This document shows, in pieces, positions 14,516-23,554 of a stretch of 64,000 nucleotides of DNA. Position 1 is the stretch's first letter; each line of letters starts with the position of its first letter. Source of the stretch: HyVt-443 sp964544655 (GTDB lineage Bacteria > Pseudomonadota > Gammaproteobacteria > Chromatiales > Chromatiaceae). Below the pieces are notes generated by a model that saw only the letters and a list, made by a program, of their open reading frames with translations, was not told the DNA's origin and did no database searches. The DNA is taken from the NCBI GenBank assembly GCA_964544655.1, contig CAZJCM010000004.1, forward strand, positions 30,056-94,055. The letters are read 5' to 3'. Position numbers and translations under genes: made by a program.

Positions 14516-16343
14516 CCGGCTCCTGACGCCCGTATAGCGAGGCGTACAGTCCGCGATTCTGCAGCAACTGCTCGTGGCTGCCTTCTTCCACGATGCATCC
14601 GCCTTCGAAGACCAGGGCCCGGTCAGCCTGTTTTACCGCGCTCAAGCGGTGGGCAATGATCAGGGTGGTCCGGTCGTGCAGGAAATCCTGCAGCGCCTGG
14701 TGCAGGCGCGCCTCCGTGCTGGTGTCCAGGGCGGAAGTGGCCTCGTCCAGGATCACGACCTTGGGGTCGCTCAACACCATGCGGGCGATGGCCAGGCGTT
14801 GCTGCTGACCACCTGACAGGCGTATGCCGTTGCGCCCGATCAGGGTGTCCAGACCCTGCTCCAGTTCCTGCACCACCCGATCCAGCTGGGCGATAGCCAG
14901 GGCCTGCCACAGGCGTTGCTCCGGGATCTCCCGTCCCAGGGTAAGGTTCATGCGCACGCTGTCGTTGAACAGGGCAGGGTGCTGCAAAACAGTGGCCACG
15001 TTGTCCCGCACCACATCCATGCCAATGCGGGTTACGGGAACATCGTCGAAGCAGATCTCGCCCGATTCCACTGGATAGAGTCCCAGGATCACCTGTACCA
15101 GCGTGGTCTTTCCACCACCACTGGCACCCACCAGGGCCACCTTTTCCCCGCGCTGGACATGCAGGGAGATGTCATTCAATACCAGTGGTCCATCACCATA
15201 GCGGAAGCAGACGTGTGACAAGGTCAGAGCGGTGGTGACCTTGCCGCGAAAAGGGTCCGCTTCGTGGGGGTAGTTGGGTTCGAGCCCGATACGCAGTAGT
15301 TGATTGATGCGCTCCAGGGCGGCGCGGGCGCCATGATAGCTGTACTGGATGGCAAGTACCTCCTGCACCGGGTTCATCATGAACCAGAGATAGGCGAATA
15401 CGGCCATCATCTGACCGATGCTGAGCCCGGAAAACAGCACCATCAGCATGCTCAGGGCGCGAAAGCTGTCGAAACCGAACAAAAAGACGGTGAACGAGAG
15501 GCGCTGGGCGGCATCGCTCTTCCAGGTGAATGCGGCTGAATGGTGGCGGATCTGGTCTGCCTGGTCGATGATACGGCCGATGTAGTGGCGCTCCCGGTTG
15601 CTGGCCCGGATCTGCTGAATCGCATCCAGGGTCTCCGACAGGGCCTCCTGGAATGCCTGGTAGGCGCTGTTCTCCTGCCGCTTCAAGTTCTTGACCTTGC
15701 GCCCAAAGACAGTGGTGACCCAGATCACCAATGGATTGAGGAGAAGGATGAACAGGGCCAGTTGCCAATGCATCCAGAGCAACACCACGGCGGTTCCGAC
15801 GATACTCAGGATGGCGACCAGGAACTTGCTGGTGGCAACGCCGATGAATCCATCGAGGGCATCCAGGTCGGTGACCAGGTGAGAGGCCACCGTACCGCTG
15901 CCAAGAGTTTCATATTCCGCCATGGAGACCCGCTCGAGCCGCCGTAACAGGCGCTTGCGGATGCGGAAGATCACATCTTTTGCGATGAGGGTGAACTGGC
16001 GCGTCTGCCATACCCCCATCACCAGGGCGGCGAGCCGCATCAGCAGAGTAAGAAACAGGATTACCAGGATATAGAGTAGGGGGCCGTGCCAGGCGTCGGG
16101 AAACAGTCGGTTCATGGTTGCCACTGCGATGCCTGGCTGGTGCAGCAACACCTCGTCCACCAGCAGCGGGATCAGCAGTGGAATGGGTACGCTGACCAGG
16201 GCGCCCAGGATGGCGATGATATTGGCCTTTGCCAGCTTGCTGCGGTGGGACAGAACCATGTCGATCAGCGCGGACCAGCTGTAGGTCCGATCAGATGTTT
16301 CAGGCTGTGGTGGCTGGGATTCAGGCGTTGCTGTCGTGTCCAT
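14502..16343 (-). CDS. ABC exporter, fused membrane and ATPase domains
   Basis: Half-transporter of 613 residues, MsbA-like in layout. Residues about 25-330 form a six-helix ABC transmembrane domain. The ATPase domain starts near 370, with Walker A GASGGGKTT (about 404), Q-loop region LQHPALF, signature LSGGQQQR, Walker B VVILDEATSALD and H-loop LIIAHRLS. It would act as a homodimer in the inner membrane. The substrate cannot be told from sequence; lipid or peptide export is typical for the class. It is monocistronic and converges with elbB. Confidence 0.92.
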   Translation of the reverse strand: MDTTATPESQPPQPETSDRTYSWSALIDMVLSHRSKLAKANIIAILGALVSVPIPLLIPLLVDEVLLHQPGIAVATMNRLFPDAWHGPLLYILVILFLTLLMRLAALVMGVWQTRQFTLIAKDVIFRIRKRLLRRLERVSMAEYETLGSGTVASHLVTDLDALDGFIGVATSKFLVAILSIVGTAVVLLWMHWQLALFILLLNPLVIWVTTVFGRKVKNLKRQENSAYQAFQEALSETLDAIQQIRASNRERHYIGRIIDQADQIRHHSAAFTWKSDAAQRLSFTVFLFGFDSFRALSMLMVLFSGLSIGQMMAVFAYLWFMMNPVQEVLAIQYSYHGARAALERINQLLRIGLEPNYPHEADPFRGKVTTALTLSHVCFRYGDGPLVLNDISLHVQRGEKVALVGASGGGKTTLVQVILGLYPVESGEICFDDVPVTRIGMDVVRDNVATVLQHPALFNDSVRMNLTLGREIPEQRLWQALAIAQLDRVVQELEQGLDTLIGRNGIRLSGGQQQRLAIARMVLSDPKVVILDEATSALDTSTEARLHQALQDFLHDRTTLIIAHRLSAVKQADRALVFEGGCIVEEGSHEQLLQNRGLYASLYGRQEPARSA

Positions 16344-16592
16344 GGATTCGCTGTTGTCTTCAGCCGGGGCGGGTTGGCGCAGGTTGGGATTATTTCATGA
16401 TTCCGGCCGGGAATGTATGCCGCTGTACAAGAGACAGTACGGGGGTGGCCGCACACTGCCCGCGATGGTGGTGCAGGCGAACGGTTTTCTTCGGTGTCGC
16501 TTTTACCTTAGTGAGGGCATGGTCTATTTCATGTAATCTTTGCTGTGGTGATGAGATAATATCGCCCTGATCTGTGCCATGGGTTGGTTGTA

Positions 16593-17429
16593 ATGAATCG
16601 GTTGAGTAGACGTTTTTTCCTGTTATTCACAGTCTCGTGGCTGCTGCTGGCTACACCTCTGCACGCCGCCGGCCTGCGGCTCGACGGTGAAGCGGTGCAA
16701 GGTGGGATGATGATAGGCACAACCGAGCCCGGGGCAAAGGTCACCGTCGATGACGAGCCGGTGCGGGTATCGGCCCAGGGGCAGTTTCTGATCGGTTTTG
16801 GCCGCGATCACCCGGCGAGCAGCCAGGTCCGTGTCGTCTATCCCGATGGCCACACTGAAGACCGTACCCTGCAGGTCAAGAAGCGGCAATACCAGATCCA
16901 ACGCATCGATGGTTTGCCAAAACGCAAAGTGACACCGGAAAAGCGGGACCTGCAGCGTATCCGCCGTGAAACGGCTATGGTCCGCAAGGCGCGTCAGCGG
17001 GATGATCCGCGCACTGACTTTCTCAGTGGCTGGATCTGGCCCGCCAGGGGGCTGATATCAGGGGTCTACGGCAGCCAGCGGATTCTCAACGGCAAACCCA
17101 GACGCCCCCATTTTGGTGTCGATATCGCCGCGCCCATAGGCACGCCGGTGCGGGCACCGGCCGACGGAATCGTTACCCTGGCCCAGCCGGACATGTTTTT
17201 CTCCGGCAATACCCTGATCCTCGATCATGGCTTTTGGCTCTCCTCCTCATTTCTGCACCTGAACAAACTATTGGTCAAGCCTGGTGACCGGGTGAAACGT
17301 GGTGATGTCATCGCAGAAGTGGGGAAGAGCGGACGGGTAACCGGTGCACACCTCGACTGGCGCATGAACCTGCGCAAGGCGAGGATCGATCCGCAGCTGT
17401 TGGTCGGCCCGATGCCCAAAGCAGAATAG
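16593..17429 (+). CDS. Exported M23-family peptidase
   Basis: Periplasmic LytM-type protein (278 residues) with a signal peptide ending LHA (residue 25). An N-terminal beta domain (26-110) and a basic linker precede the M23 domain. Zinc site residues are His173 and Asp177 in HFGVDIAAP. The second motif reads GAHLDW (His253-Leu254-Asp255) where LytM has HLH, so the third metal ligand may be Asp or the enzyme may be altered. Function inferred: cell-wall peptide cleavage or its regulation. I chose ATG 16593 because it begins the signal peptide; TTG at 16584 is an alternative. TolC follows with its own promoter. Confidence 0.88.
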   Translation: MNRLSRRFFLLFTVSWLLLATPLHAAGLRLDGEAVQGGMMIGTTEPGAKVTVDDEPVRVSAQGQFLIGFGRDHPASSQVRVVYPDGHTEDRTLQVKKRQYQIQRIDGLPKRKVTPEKRDLQRIRRETAMVRKARQRDDPRTDFLSGWIWPARGLISGVYGSQRILNGKPRRPHFGVDIAAPIGTPVRAPADGIVTLAQPDMFFSGNTLILDHGFWLSSSFLHLNKLLVKPGDRVKRGDVIAEVGKSGRVTGAHLDWRMNLRKARIDPQLLVGPMPKAE

Positions 17430-17433
17430 TGAT

Positions 17434-17462
17434 CGGCAACCACCGGGTTTGCCGGTATAATC
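17434..17462 (+). promoter_or_regulatory. Sigma-70 promoter for the TolC gene
   Basis: Perfect -10 hexamer TATAAT at 17457-17462 with TCGGCA (four of six matches to TTGACA) 17 bp upstream. It begins just after the M23 peptidase stop codon and leaves a leader of about 100 bases before the tolC-like start. Confidence 0.6.
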
Positions 17463-17569
17463 CCGCTGTTGCCTTTCGGGGCCGGGCACCCGTTTGCTTT
17501 ATGCAGTACTTTAAATTTATCAGTGCCTGAAAACATGCGACTGGGGTATACAGGATGAAAGGAATGAAA

Positions 17570-18886
17570 ATGAAACGAACCAAGCTGTTAGTTGCCGTTT
17601 TCGGCCTTCTGTTGACAACCTTGTCGCAGGCGCAGGATCTGATGGATGTATACCGCCTTGCGATGGAAAACGATCCCCTGATCCGCGAGGCAAAAGAGAA
17701 ACTGCTGTCCGTGACCGAGAACAAGGCTCAGGCACAGGCGCGGCTGTTGCCCAATATCGCCCTCAGCGCAAATGCCAATGCCCTCTATACCAATGTGAAA
17801 AATGCCCCTGACAGCACCCAGGAAAGGTCACAAAATTATGGCAAGCACGCCCTGTCACTCTCCCTGCAACAACCGATCTATCACCGGGAGTACCGGATCC
17901 AGATCGAGCAGGCGGATAATCTGATCGCACAGGCCCAGGCCGAGTATGAGGCGGCCCGGCAGGATCTCATGGCCCGCACCATTCAGGCCTATTTCGACGT
18001 GCTGGCGGCACAGGATGATCTGGAGGTCTCCAAGTCCAAGAAGGAGGCCAATCAGCGTCAGTTGGATCAGGCCAAGCAGCGCTTCGAGGTTGGACTCATC
18101 GCAATAACCGACGTGCATGAGGCGCAGGCCGCTTTCGACAGCTCCCGGGCGGATGAGATCGCCAAGGAGAACGCGGTGGACAACGCCTGGGAGGCCTTGT
18201 ATGAGATCATCGGCCAGCACAATGAACCCTTGGCCAAACTGGGTGACAAGCTGCCGCTGAGCCCACCGGTTCCGGCAGATCTGGAGCAGTGGTCGAAGGT
18301 GGCGCTGGAACAGAACTACGGCATCATCGCCGCTATCAACACCGCTGAGGCAAGCCGCAAGACGGTTGAGATTCAACGTTCGAGTCACTATCCCACACTC
18401 GACCTGGTGGGCAGCATCGGCACGGATCATTCGGATGCGGATCTCGGCTCGGACACCGACAGTGCCAGTATCGGCCTGCAGCTCAACATCCCGATCTACC
18501 AGGGTGGCGCGGTCAACTCACGCACCCGGCAGGCGATGTACGATTATCAGGCGGCCAAGGAGGCCCTCGACCGCAAGCGACGCGAAGTGAACCGGCAGGT
18601 ACGCAACGCCTATCGCGGTGTCCTCTCCACCATCAGTCAGGTGGATGCACTCAAGGCCACCACCATATCGGCCCGCAGCGCCCTGGAATCGACCCAGGCC
18701 GGCTATGAAGTGGGAACCCGTACCCTGGTCGATGTGTTGACGGTGCAGAGCAGCATGTTCGAAGCCCGACGCAACTACCTCGCATCCCGTTACCAGTACA
18801 TCATCAACGGCCTGCTGCTGAAGCAGGCGGCCAGTACTCTGGCGGAAGAAGACCTGAGCCTGGTGAATGGCTGGCTGCAACAGTAA
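17570..18886 (+). CDS. tolC: TolC family outer-membrane efflux channel
   Basis: Outer-membrane channel subunit (438 residues) that forms trimeric exit ducts for type I secretion and drug efflux. The signal peptide ends near SQAQ. The mature part has the two OEP repeats typical of TolC: LMDVYRLAMENDPLIREAKEKL and a second helix-rich half with LNIPIYQGGAVNSRTRQA, RNAYRGVLSTISQVDAL and the conserved YEVGTRTLVDVLTVQ. Three ATGs lie close together; the last (17570) has AAAGGA six bases upstream and is chosen over 17555 and 17564. Twelve bases separate it from aroC. Confidence 0.93.
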   Translation: MKRTKLLVAVFGLLLTTLSQAQDLMDVYRLAMENDPLIREAKEKLLSVTENKAQAQARLLPNIALSANANALYTNVKNAPDSTQERSQNYGKHALSLSLQQPIYHREYRIQIEQADNLIAQAQAEYEAARQDLMARTIQAYFDVLAAQDDLEVSKSKKEANQRQLDQAKQRFEVGLIAITDVHEAQAAFDSSRADEIAKENAVDNAWEALYEIIGQHNEPLAKLGDKLPLSPPVPADLEQWSKVALEQNYGIIAAINTAEASRKTVEIQRSSHYPTLDLVGSIGTDHSDADLGSDTDSASIGLQLNIPIYQGGAVNSRTRQAMYDYQAAKEALDRKRREVNRQVRNAYRGVLSTISQVDALKATTISARSALESTQAGYEVGTRTLVDVLTVQSSMFEARRNYLASRYQYIINGLLLKQAASTLAEEDLSLVNGWLQQ

Positions 18887-18898
18887 GGGAAAGCGCAT

Positions 18899-20002
18899 AT
18901 GTCGGGCAACAGCTTTGGCAAACTGTTTACGGTAACCAGCTTCGGAGAGAGTCACGGCCCGGCGATCGGCTGTATCGTCGATGGCTGCCCCCCCGGTCTT
19001 GAACTGAGCCCCGCCGATCTGCAGCAGGATCTGGACCGGCGCAAGCCCGGTACATCCCGCCATACCACCCAGCGCCGGGAAGCGGATGAGGTACAGATAC
19101 TCTCCGGCGTATTCGAGGGGCGTACCACCGGCACGCCGATCGGCCTGATCATTCACAACACGGATCAACGCTCGAAGGACTACAGCAAGATCATGGACCG
19201 GTTTCGTCCGGGCCATGCCGATTACACCTATACCCAGAAATACGGTTTTCGTGACTATCGGGGCGGGGGACGCTCCTCTGCCCGGGAGACCGCCATGCGC
19301 GTGGCCGCGGGGGCCATTGCGCGCAAATACCTGCAGCAGCACCATGGTATCCGTATCCGTGGCTATCTGGCCCAGCTGGGACCGATCCGGGCACAACAGT
19401 TGGATTGGGACCAGGTGGCGAAGAACCCTTTTTTCTGTCCTGATCCGGATAAGGTTGCGGAGATGGAAGCCTATATGGATGCGCTGCGCAAATCCGGCGA
19501 CTCGGTGGGTGCACGGATCAACGTCGTGGCCGATGGTGTACCACCCGGACTGGGTGAGCCCATCTTCGACCGACTGGATGCGGATATTGCCCATGCCCTG
19601 ATGAGTATCAATGCCGCCAAGGGGGTGGAGATCGGTGCCGGGTTCGAATCTGTCACCCAGAAGGGGACGGAGCACAGGGATGAGATGACGCCGGAGGGCT
19701 TTGTCGGCAATCAGGCGGGTGGTGTGTTGGGCGGTATCTCCAGCGGTCAGGCGATCCTGGCCAGTGTCGCCTTCAAACCGACCTCCAGTCTGCGCATCCC
19801 TGGCCGTAGCGTCGACCTGTCAGGCAATCCGGTGGAGGTGGTCACAGAAGGCCGCCACGACCCTTGCGTCGGGATACGTGCCACCCCCATCGTCGAAGCC
19901 ATGCTGGCCATCGTGCTGATGGATCACCTGCTGCGCCATCGTGCCCAGAATATGGGTGTGCAGAGCGGAACGCCGATCATCCCGGGCGCCATCGACAACT
20001 GA
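18899..20002 (+). CDS. aroC: Chorismate synthase
   Basis: Last enzyme of the shikimate pathway: converts 5-enolpyruvylshikimate 3-phosphate to chorismate with reduced FMN. Length 367 is normal. Signature segments are SFGESHGPAIGCIVDGCPPG, the substrate-binding FRPGHADYTY and RGGGRSSARETAMRVAAGA, and the C-terminal EGRHDPCVGIRATPI. GGGA lies seven to eight bases before the ATG. It may be co-transcribed with the TolC gene. Chorismate feeds the trp genes further along the window. Confidence 0.97.
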   Translation: MSGNSFGKLFTVTSFGESHGPAIGCIVDGCPPGLELSPADLQQDLDRRKPGTSRHTTQRREADEVQILSGVFEGRTTGTPIGLIIHNTDQRSKDYSKIMDRFRPGHADYTYTQKYGFRDYRGGGRSSARETAMRVAAGAIARKYLQQHHGIRIRGYLAQLGPIRAQQLDWDQVAKNPFFCPDPDKVAEMEAYMDALRKSGDSVGARINVVADGVPPGLGEPIFDRLDADIAHALMSINAAKGVEIGAGFESVTQKGTEHRDEMTPEGFVGNQAGGVLGGISSGQAILASVAFKPTSSLRIPGRSVDLSGNPVEVVTEGRHDPCVGIRATPIVEAMLAIVLMDHLLRHRAQNMGVQSGTPIIPGAIDN

Positions 20003-20137
20003 TGCGTGCAGGTCTGTCAGGCAGCCGTCGGGCGGACGACAGGGTGATGCCTGCCGGAACCATCCATGCCATCGTTCCCACAGGTGCTGACCGGTTAATC
20101 CCAGTTCTGCCCCAGAACTCCTGACGGCGGCCTTCCG

Positions 20138-21271
20138 ATGCCGTATTGGCGCCTCTCTACCTTCTATCTGTTCTATTTCGCTGCCCTTGGGGCCTTGGTT
20201 CCGTATTGGGGGCTGTATCTCAAACAGCTGGGTTTCAGCGCCCTGGAGATCGGCCAACTGATGGCGATCCCGATGGCGACCAAGTTCGTTGCACCTTATG
20301 TCTGGGGCTGGCTGGGGGACCACCTGGGCCACCGGATGGCCATCGTACGCCTGGGTTCACTGCTCACCAGCATCGTCTTCTTCGCGGTGTTCTGGATCAG
20401 TGGTTTCTGGCAACTGGGCCTGGCGATGGCTCTGTTCAGCTTCTTCTGGAATGCGGTGCTGCCCCAATTCGAAGCGGTGACCTTGCAGTACCTGGGCAAT
20501 CAGGCCGCCCGTTATGCCCGGGTCCGGCTGTGGGGTTCGGTCGGGTTCATCATCTCCGTACTGTTACTGGGGGTTATGGTGGATCATGGCGGGGCGCAGA
20601 TGGTGCTGCCGGTCCTGTTCGTGATCTATATCTCCATCTGGGTCTCCAGCCTGTTGTTGCGGGATCCCGATCCCCAGCCCCATCACCAGGCCCAGCCCCC
20701 CATCATCGCCATCATCAGGCGGCCTCAGGTGCTGGCCTTTTTCTGTGTCTGCTTTCTGCTCCAGGCAGGGCATGGCACCTACTATGCGTTTTACTCCATC
20801 CTGATGGAAGAGAGCGGTTACTCCAAAACCCTGATCGGGCAGTTATGGGCCATAGGGGTGGTTGCGGAAGTGGTTGCGTTTCTGTTCATGCATCGGCTGC
20901 TCGAGCGCTTCGGTGCCCGTCAGGTGCTGATGGCCAGCCTGCTGCTGGCGGTGCTGCGTTGGCTGTTGATCGGTGGTTTCCCCACCTCGCTGCCCATCAT
21001 GCTGCTGGCGCAGACTCTGCACGCGGCCACCTTCGGTACCTTCCACGCTTCCGCGATCCATCTGGTGCATCGCTATTTTACCGGGCGTCACCAGGGCCGT
21101 GGACAGGCCCTCTACAGCAGTCTGAGCTTTGGTGCCGGTGGTGCGGTGGGCAGCTTGTATAGCGGCTATCTTTGGAATGGGGCAGGGCCGGTGGCGGCCT
21201 TTGCCGTAGCGGCGGTCATCTCCCTGCTGGCCTGGTTTATCGCCTGGCGCTGGGTGGCAGATGATCTGTAG
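20138..21271 (+). CDS. MFS transporter, HcaT/phenylpropionate carrier-like
   Basis: Inner-membrane carrier of 377 residues with about twelve hydrophobic helices. The first half reads WRLSTFYLFYFAALGALVPYWGLYLKQ, followed by GDHLGHR in the loop after helix 2. RVRLWGSVGFI and the later LVHRYFTGRHQGRGQALYSS match the MFS_1_like group that contains E. coli HcaT. The substrate is not evident. It stands alone between aroC and a convergent TIGR03790 gene (stops 8 bp apart). Confidence 0.88.
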   Translation: MPYWRLSTFYLFYFAALGALVPYWGLYLKQLGFSALEIGQLMAIPMATKFVAPYVWGWLGDHLGHRMAIVRLGSLLTSIVFFAVFWISGFWQLGLAMALFSFFWNAVLPQFEAVTLQYLGNQAARYARVRLWGSVGFIISVLLLGVMVDHGGAQMVLPVLFVIYISIWVSSLLLRDPDPQPHHQAQPPIIAIIRRPQVLAFFCVCFLLQAGHGTYYAFYSILMEESGYSKTLIGQLWAIGVVAEVVAFLFMHRLLERFGARQVLMASLLLAVLRWLLIGGFPTSLPIMLLAQTLHAATFGTFHASAIHLVHRYFTGRHQGRGQALYSSLSFGAGGAVGSLYSGYLWNGAGPVAAFAVAAVISLLAWFIAWRWVADDL

Positions 21272-21279
21272 CTGTAGAC

Positions 21280-22563
21280 TCAGATGCGCGGTTCGGAGTT
21301 GAAAATCAGCGCCTGGATCTTTTTCAGACGATAGAACGAGCTGGTTTTGAGCCCATCGACAACCAGCCGCTCCCCACGCTGCGCAGGGTTGAGGTAGCGC
21401 CCGGTGGATCGATAGGGGCCATCGCGTTTCTCTGCCACCAACAGTTCATAGACGCCGGGTGCCAGGGCACCACTCCTCACTACAGCCTGGCCATTTTCGA
21501 TCCTGACTTCCCGCATGCCGTAGGGTGTCGCCAGCGGCTCACCGATGAAGAGACCTTCGCCGGGCCAGGCCATGCTCTTCCAGTAGGCCTCGATCAGGCT
21601 GGCGCCATTCAGGTACAGTGCGATCAGAATGCCAGGGTTGGAGAATTTCGTTGGGAAGTTGCATGGCTCGACTACGGTGCCGTAGCTGCCCGTGGCCCCC
21701 GCTTCCAGCCAGCGCAGGCTGCTCATCTGGCTGCCGGGGCGACTCACGGGAGTGATCCGGCCACCTGCGGAGGTGAGGTGGTCGGCCACCGCACCTGGCA
21801 GAAAGGTCAGGCTGGATAGCTCTTCGACCCGGGTCAGCCCGGTGAAATAGAACATTACATCATGTCGTTCCCTGATCTGATCCTGCTGCAGGATATGCAC
21901 CTGAATCCGGTGGCCCAGCAGTCTCTTCACCTGTGGAAAGAAGCGGGCGCGGACGCTGCGGTTTTTGTCGCTGGTGTTCAACAGATAAGCGGCCCCTTCA
22001 GGAAAGCTGCCGTCCGATGCGATACCCCGGTCGATCAACCGCTTTGCGTCGTCGAATGTGGTCGCAGCCAGGGACATGGTGGGGCGGATGCCGAGATCCT
22101 TGTATGGGGCCAGGCTGGTGCTTACGAAGTATGGACTTTTGGCGGTGATGCCGCAGGGACGGTTGGGCAGTTTCTTTTCCGCGCAGTAACCCCGGTTGAA
22201 GCCGGTGGCGAAGGCACTGGTGATGGACATGCAATCGACCCGGTAGGGACGGCCCCAGGTGAGAGCATAGGCCTGAACTCGTGCCGGTGTCTGCTGGGAT
22301 ACTTTGCTGAACAGGCGTTTGAATTCCGTTGCCGGAATATTGTTCCGGTTGGGACGAAAGCGGATATGAATGAGGTTTTCCGGTGGTATGTTGCGCTGTG
22401 CCATGTAGTAATCGGCGATGCGCACGCTGAGGGGGTCGGCGTCGTTGACCACCACACCCAGATCGCTGCTCTCCAGCGCCGCCTTGGGCAGGATCAGGGT
22501 GCCGCCAAAGGCCATCTGCAGGTTGATCAGCAGGCCCAGCAGGAGAAGCAGGCCGCCGTGCAT
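21280..22563 (-). CDS. TIGR03790 family protein, exported
   Basis: Protein of 427 residues with a clear signal segment GGLLLLLGLLINLQMAFGG. Conserved features of the TIGR03790 family are visible: VVVNDADPLSVRIADYYMAQRNIP near the start, the YALTWGRPYRV block, TSAFATGF, and LEAGATGSYGTVVEPCN followed by the GASLIEAYWKSMAWPGEGLFIGEPL region. The family function is unknown. I prefer ATG at 22563 because it starts the signal peptide and has AGGA upstream. Longer starts at 22665 and 22692 run into a repeat element at 22677-22737. Confidence 0.82.
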   Translation of the reverse strand: MHGGLLLLLGLLINLQMAFGGTLILPKAALESSDLGVVVNDADPLSVRIADYYMAQRNIPPENLIHIRFRPNRNNIPATEFKRLFSKVSQQTPARVQAYALTWGRPYRVDCMSITSAFATGFNRGYCAEKKLPNRPCGITAKSPYFVSTSLAPYKDLGIRPTMSLAATTFDDAKRLIDRGIASDGSFPEGAAYLLNTSDKNRSVRARFFPQVKRLLGHRIQVHILQQDQIRERHDVMFYFTGLTRVEELSSLTFLPGAVADHLTSAGGRITPVSRPGSQMSSLRWLEAGATGSYGTVVEPCNFPTKFSNPGILIALYLNGASLIEAYWKSMAWPGEGLFIGEPLATPYGMREVRIENGQAVVRSGALAPGVYELLVAEKRDGPYRSTGRYLNPAQRGERLVVDGLKTSSFYRLKKIQALIFNSEPRI

Positions 22564-22676
22564 GCGGTGAATCCTGCAATGCGGCGGTTTTACAGAAGGG
22601 GGCGGCAGTCCTCTATTGGCACTGCATGTCTGTGGCCGGTCGGCTTTTGCCTGGTCGTCATTCATCTTGTATCGGG

Positions 22677-22737
22677 TGTAACTGTTCAGCACTTTTCAAG
22701 GTCGCCCCTGATACTGGGTTTCTTCCAGAAACACCCA
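22677..22737. repeat. MITE-like palindromic repeat, short copy D
   Basis: Begins with the family end TGTAACTGTTCAGC and contains the collapsed inner arms GGGTTTCT-TCC-AGAAACACCC. Compared with the full copy at 44169-44342 the central core and the second outer end are missing, as if an internal deletion joined the arms. It lies between the TIGR03790 and PKHD genes. Confidence 0.6.
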
Positions 22738-22764
22738 AGGGACTTTATGGGTGATTCAAAGGAC

Positions 22765-23439
22765 TCAGACCTCGCTCCACATACGCAGCAGATTGATGTA
22801 GGCGTGGTCGACTTGGGCCGTCTCCGGCTCATCGGGTGTCTCACGCAGCATCTTGTCCCTGGCCTGCCAGAGATCCCATAAAACCTCGCGCCGTGCCGGG
22901 TCGCGTACCAGGCTCTGGATCCAGAGCACCGCCACCAGGCGCTCACCCCCGGTTACTTCGGCCACCCGGTGCAGGCTGCCGGAGGGGTAGATGATGGCGT
23001 CGCCGGCGGCCAGCTTGATCTTCCTTTCACCATATGAGGTCTGAATCACCAACTCGCCTCCCTGATAGGCATCGGGCGGGTTGAGAAACAGGGTGAGGGA
23101 GATGTCGGTGCGATAGCGCCCCTCGTTGCCTCCCATTATCGGATCATCCACATGCTCGCCATAGGCCATGCCCTGGGTGTAGCGGGCAAAGATGGGGGCG
23201 GCCAGGCGGTGGGGCAGTGCTGCGTGACGAAAGGTGTCGCTGCGGTAGAGACAGCCCACGACCGCTTGAGCCATGGTCTTCCAGGCTGGATTCTCCTTGC
23301 TCAGTTCCAGGTTGTGTTTCACTTTTTCTGCCGCCATACCAGCGGTCAGCTTGCCGTCGACGAACTTCTGTGTGGCCAGTGCCTGGGCCAGGGATTGCAC
23401 TTCATCGGTGCTCAGGACGTTGGGGATATGGAGCATCAT
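22765..23439 (-). CDS. piuC: PKHD-type Fe(II)/2-oxoglutarate hydroxylase (PiuC/YbiX)
   Basis: Soluble dioxygenase of 224 residues. Iron ligands are His and Asp in GEHVDDPI, and the distal His in SLHRVAEVTGGER; the 2-oxoglutarate-binding Arg follows in the latter motif. Conserved blocks RYRTDISLTLFLNPPDAYQGGEL and the C-terminal helical tail match E. coli YbiX and Pseudomonas PiuC. These genes often sit beside TonB-dependent siderophore receptors, but none is present here. Two adjacent ATGs make the exact start uncertain by one residue. Confidence 0.93.
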   Translation of the reverse strand: MMLHIPNVLSTDEVQSLAQALATQKFVDGKLTAGMAAEKVKHNLELSKENPAWKTMAQAVVGCLYRSDTFRHAALPHRLAAPIFARYTQGMAYGEHVDDPIMGGNEGRYRTDISLTLFLNPPDAYQGGELVIQTSYGERKIKLAAGDAIIYPSGSLHRVAEVTGGERLVAVLWIQSLVRDPARREVLWDLWQARDKMLRETPDEPETAQVDHAYINLLRMWSEV

Positions 23440-23554
23440 CTGACAGGTCCTCGTTCCAGCCGTCGTGTTTTCGTTATCGGTTGCAGTGGTTGGTATATGA
23501 TCATCCTACATGGACGCCGAATGCCGACCCAGAATTTTTTGCATGGTTATCTAT

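Noticed and set aside
18518..19675. 385-codon open frame opposite aroC/tolC
   Set aside because: Crosses two certain genes on the other strand and has no recognisable protein features.
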